Below are positions 62,245-64,000 of a DNA stretch of 64,000 nt, one piece after another. The DNA is taken from the NCBI GenBank assembly GCA_947176895.1, contig CAMWSK010000005.1, positions 1 through 64,000 of the forward strand, in the 5' to 3' direction. The first letter of the stretch is position 1. Every line of letters begins with the position of its first letter. Below the pieces are notes generated by a model. That model was not told the DNA's origin, made no database searches, and saw only the letters and a program-made list of their open reading frames with translations. The translations under genes and the position numbers were made by a program. This DNA comes from an uncultured Prevotellaceae bacterium (GTDB taxonomy: Bacteria > Bacteroidota > Bacteroidia > Bacteroidales > Bacteroidaceae).

Positions 62245-64000
62245 TTATTTCTTTTTCTTCTTGGGATATCGCCGTGCCCAACCCTCCTCGCTGAAATCGG
62301 GTTCGGGGCCTTGCAGATCGTTGTTCTTTTCGGGATGAAGGAATTTCATCCAATCCTCCTTCTTATATTGCTTCCCACGAGGCATATCGTCCTCAATGTC
62401 GTTACGGTTGTCGCCTTTCTTCTTGCTTTTCCTGCCAAAGTCGTCACGCTTCTTGCCACGCTCCTCGCGGGCATCACGCCGACTACCACGGGTCTTGTCG
62501 GCCTTGCGTTCCTGGGTACCGTTTCCCTCGGCATCAGCCACCTCCACGGTTATCTTGCGGCCATGCACCTTCACTCCGCACAAAGCATCGACCACCCGCT
62601 CGGCATCCCGTTCGTTCACCTCGATAAAAGAAAAGTTTTTCATGAGGTCTATGCGGCCGATGTCCACTTTTCCGCCGCGCACATGGTCGTTAATGAGTTT
62701 GATAAGCTCCTTGGCATAGAAACCGTCCATCTTGCTCACGGGGCAGAACAGACGGGTGTAACCGGTTTCGGGTGTACGGTCACCTTTCTTGCGCTTGCCC
62801 CCTCGCTCTTCTTTGCTTCCCTTGCCGGGTTTCACGTCCTCAATCTCGGGAGCACTGGCATAGTATTGCAGGAAGCGACCGAACTCACGGCTCACCACGC
62901 GCTTGATCAGGTCGTCCTTGTCCAGCCATTCCAGGCGCTTGGTCACCTCGGGCATGAAGGGAGCGATTTCCTCTTCATCCACCTCCACGCGCTCTATCTG
63001 GTCTATCACATGATAAAGTTGCTTGCCGCAGATGTCGCGGGGCTCGGGAAGCGTACCGCGCACAAATTCCTTTTGAATTACCTTCTCCACCAGTTTGATG
63101 CGGTGATGCTCTCTCACATGCACGATGCTGATGCTGGTACCTTTCTTGCCGGCTCGGCCTGTTCTGCCACTGCGGTGGGTGTAGTTCTCCGTATCATCAG
63201 GCATACCGTAATTTATCACGTGGGTCAGGTCGTCCACATCCAGTCCGCGTGCTGCCACATCAGTGGCCACCAACAATTGGGTGCGATGCTGGCGGAATTT
63301 TTGCATGGTCAGGTCACGCTGCTGCTGACTGAGTTCTCCGTGCAGGGCATCGGCATTGTAACCGTCGCGGATAAGGTTGTCGGCCACCTGCTGTGTCTCC
63401 ATGCGGGTGCGACAGAAAATGATGGCATAGATGCGGGGATAGAAATCCACCACGCGCTTCAGTGCGGCATACTTATCCTTGGCCTGCACCATATAATAAA
63501 TATGGTTTACGTTCTCGCTTCCCTCATTGCGCGACCCCACTTGAATAGTATGGGCCTCATGCAGATAGTTGTTGGCGATGCGTTCTATCTCCTTGCTCAT
63601 CGTAGCACTGAACAGCAAGGTGTTGTGCTCGCCGTCCATACCCTCGAGGATAGCGTCCAAGTCCTCTTGGAAACCCATCGAGAGCATCTCATCGGCCTCG
63701 TCCAGCACCAGATTGTGCACACTCTGAAGCTGTGCGGCACCACGACGCATCAGGTCTATCAGTCGGCCCGGGGTGGCCACAATCACGTCAACACCCTTTT
63801 TCAACGCACGTATTTGAGGCTCGATATTCGCACCTCCGTACACAGCCAACACCCGCACATCGGGCATGAACTTGGCAAAGCCTTCCAAATCATCGGCGAT
63901 TTGCAAACACAACTCGCGAGTAGGACTGAGAATCAACGCACGGGGCACACCGGGCTGGCCGCCACGCCGGATAAATTGCCACAGGATGTGCAGCAGAGGC
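62245..64000 (-). CDS. DEAD-box RNA helicase (partial, 5' end beyond window)
   Basis: The frame stays open to the right edge; the first visible residues are PLLHILWQFIRRGGQPGVPRA. Helicase motifs follow: SPTREL (Ia), VATPGRLI (Ib), VLDEADEML (II, DEAD), LLFSATMSKE (III, SAT), IFCRTRMET, HVINYGMPDDTENYTHRSGRTGRAGKKG (V/VI). A C-terminal RRM-like domain (TRLFCPVSKMDGFYAKELIKLINDHVRGGKVDIGRIDLMKNFSFIEV) is of the DbpA type, then a basic tail rich in Lys and Arg. It would act in ribosome assembly or mRNA turnover at low temperature. The Q motif and Walker A lie outside the window. Confidence 0.93.
   Translation of the reverse strand, partial: PLLHILWQFIRRGGQPGVPRALILSPTRELCLQIADDLEGFAKFMPDVRVLAVYGGANIEPQIRALKKGVDVIVATPGRLIDLMRRGAAQLQSVHNLVLDEADEMLSMGFQEDLDAILEGMDGEHNTLLFSATMSKEIERIANNYLHEAHTIQVGSRNEGSENVNHIYYMVQAKDKYAALKRVVDFYPRIYAIIFCRTRMETQQVADNLIRDGYNADALHGELSQQQRDLTMQKFRQHRTQLLVATDVAARGLDVDDLTHVINYGMPDDTENYTHRSGRTGRAGKKGTSISIVHVREHHRIKLVEKVIQKEFVRGTLPEPRDICGKQLYHVIDQIERVEVDEEEIAPFMPEVTKRLEWLDKDDLIKRVVSREFGRFLQYYASAPEIEDVKPGKGSKEERGGKRKKGDRTPETGYTRLFCPVSKMDGFYAKELIKLINDHVRGGKVDIGRIDLMKNFSFIEVNERDAERVVDALCGVKVHGRKITVEVADAEGNGTQERKADKTRGSRRDAREERGKKRDDFGRKSKKKGDNRNDIEDDMPRGKQYKKEDWMKFLHPEKNNDLQGPEPDFSEEGWARRYPKKKKK

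Overview
The window is chromosomal DNA of a Bacteroidales bacterium, most likely Prevotellaceae. Evidence: promoters of the Bacteroidota type (TTTG, about 19-20 bp, TAnnTTTG) and few Shine-Dalgarno sequences; the conserved clusters YceD-rpmF-fabH-era-der and rsfS-ftsH-cdsA; and family content typical of the group (S46 dipeptidyl-peptidase, BspA-type leucine-rich repeat protein, GH95 fucosidase, thioester-less alpha-2-macroglobulin, DUF1573, clostripain). Most of the window is GC-rich; one 6.5 kb block (26377-32866) is strikingly AT-rich.

Layout. 1-9.2 kb: a cut-off lipoprotein, then a minus-strand operon alpha-2-macroglobulin, DUF1573, MeaB, and the dipeptidase PepD. 9.4-14.7 kb: a MITE-like repeat, a YbhN-type membrane protein, rsmA, a CorA-type transporter and a DUF349 protein. 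14.8-21.5 kb: a cell-surface glycan locus with a divergent Kdo-transferase-like protein, a lipid A-type acyltransferase, three Stealth-family phosphotransferases, a GT92-like glycosyltransferase and a decayed glycosyltransferase. 21.6-26.3 kb: tRNA-Gln, then rsfS-ftsH-cdsA-patatin. 26.4-32.9 kb: an integrative element inserted at the 3' end of tRNA-Leu(TAG). 33-36.6 kb: EamA transporter, lptB, a second MITE-like copy, mlaE-mlaF. 36.7-42.7 kb: two GH95 genes sharing an apparently identical 2,688-bp segment. 42.8-45.8 kb: Lrp regulator divergent from metY-cysK. 45.9-50.5 kb: lipoprotein, der, era, fabH, rpmF, yceD. 50.6-64 kb: orphan histidine kinase, clostripain, tcdA, ruvB, an exported OB-fold-like protein, an SpmA-SpmB fusion, a polysaccharide flippase, an MBL hydrolase, a DPP7-type peptidase and a DEAD-box helicase cut by the right edge.

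The most interesting object is the integrative element. It carries a large serine recombinase, a small resolvase with possible binding sites beside it, a protein resembling II/X-type rolling-circle replication proteins, a BspA-type surface protein and two tiny genes. An 11-bp direct repeat (AATTTGTGCGC) bounds it. The crossover site lies inside the 3' end of the recombinase gene: in the integrated state the reading frame stops inside the tRNA, while joining the ends as a circle would extend it in frame by 26 residues now stranded 6.5 kb away at the left end. The insertion also separated tRNA-Leu from its likely terminator. Second in interest is a family of about 210-bp elements with terminal inverted repeats and internal palindromes rich in CATGTTCATGTTTTTC (two full copies, one core-only). 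Several genes here also appear to be transcribed as leaderless or nearly leaderless mRNAs.
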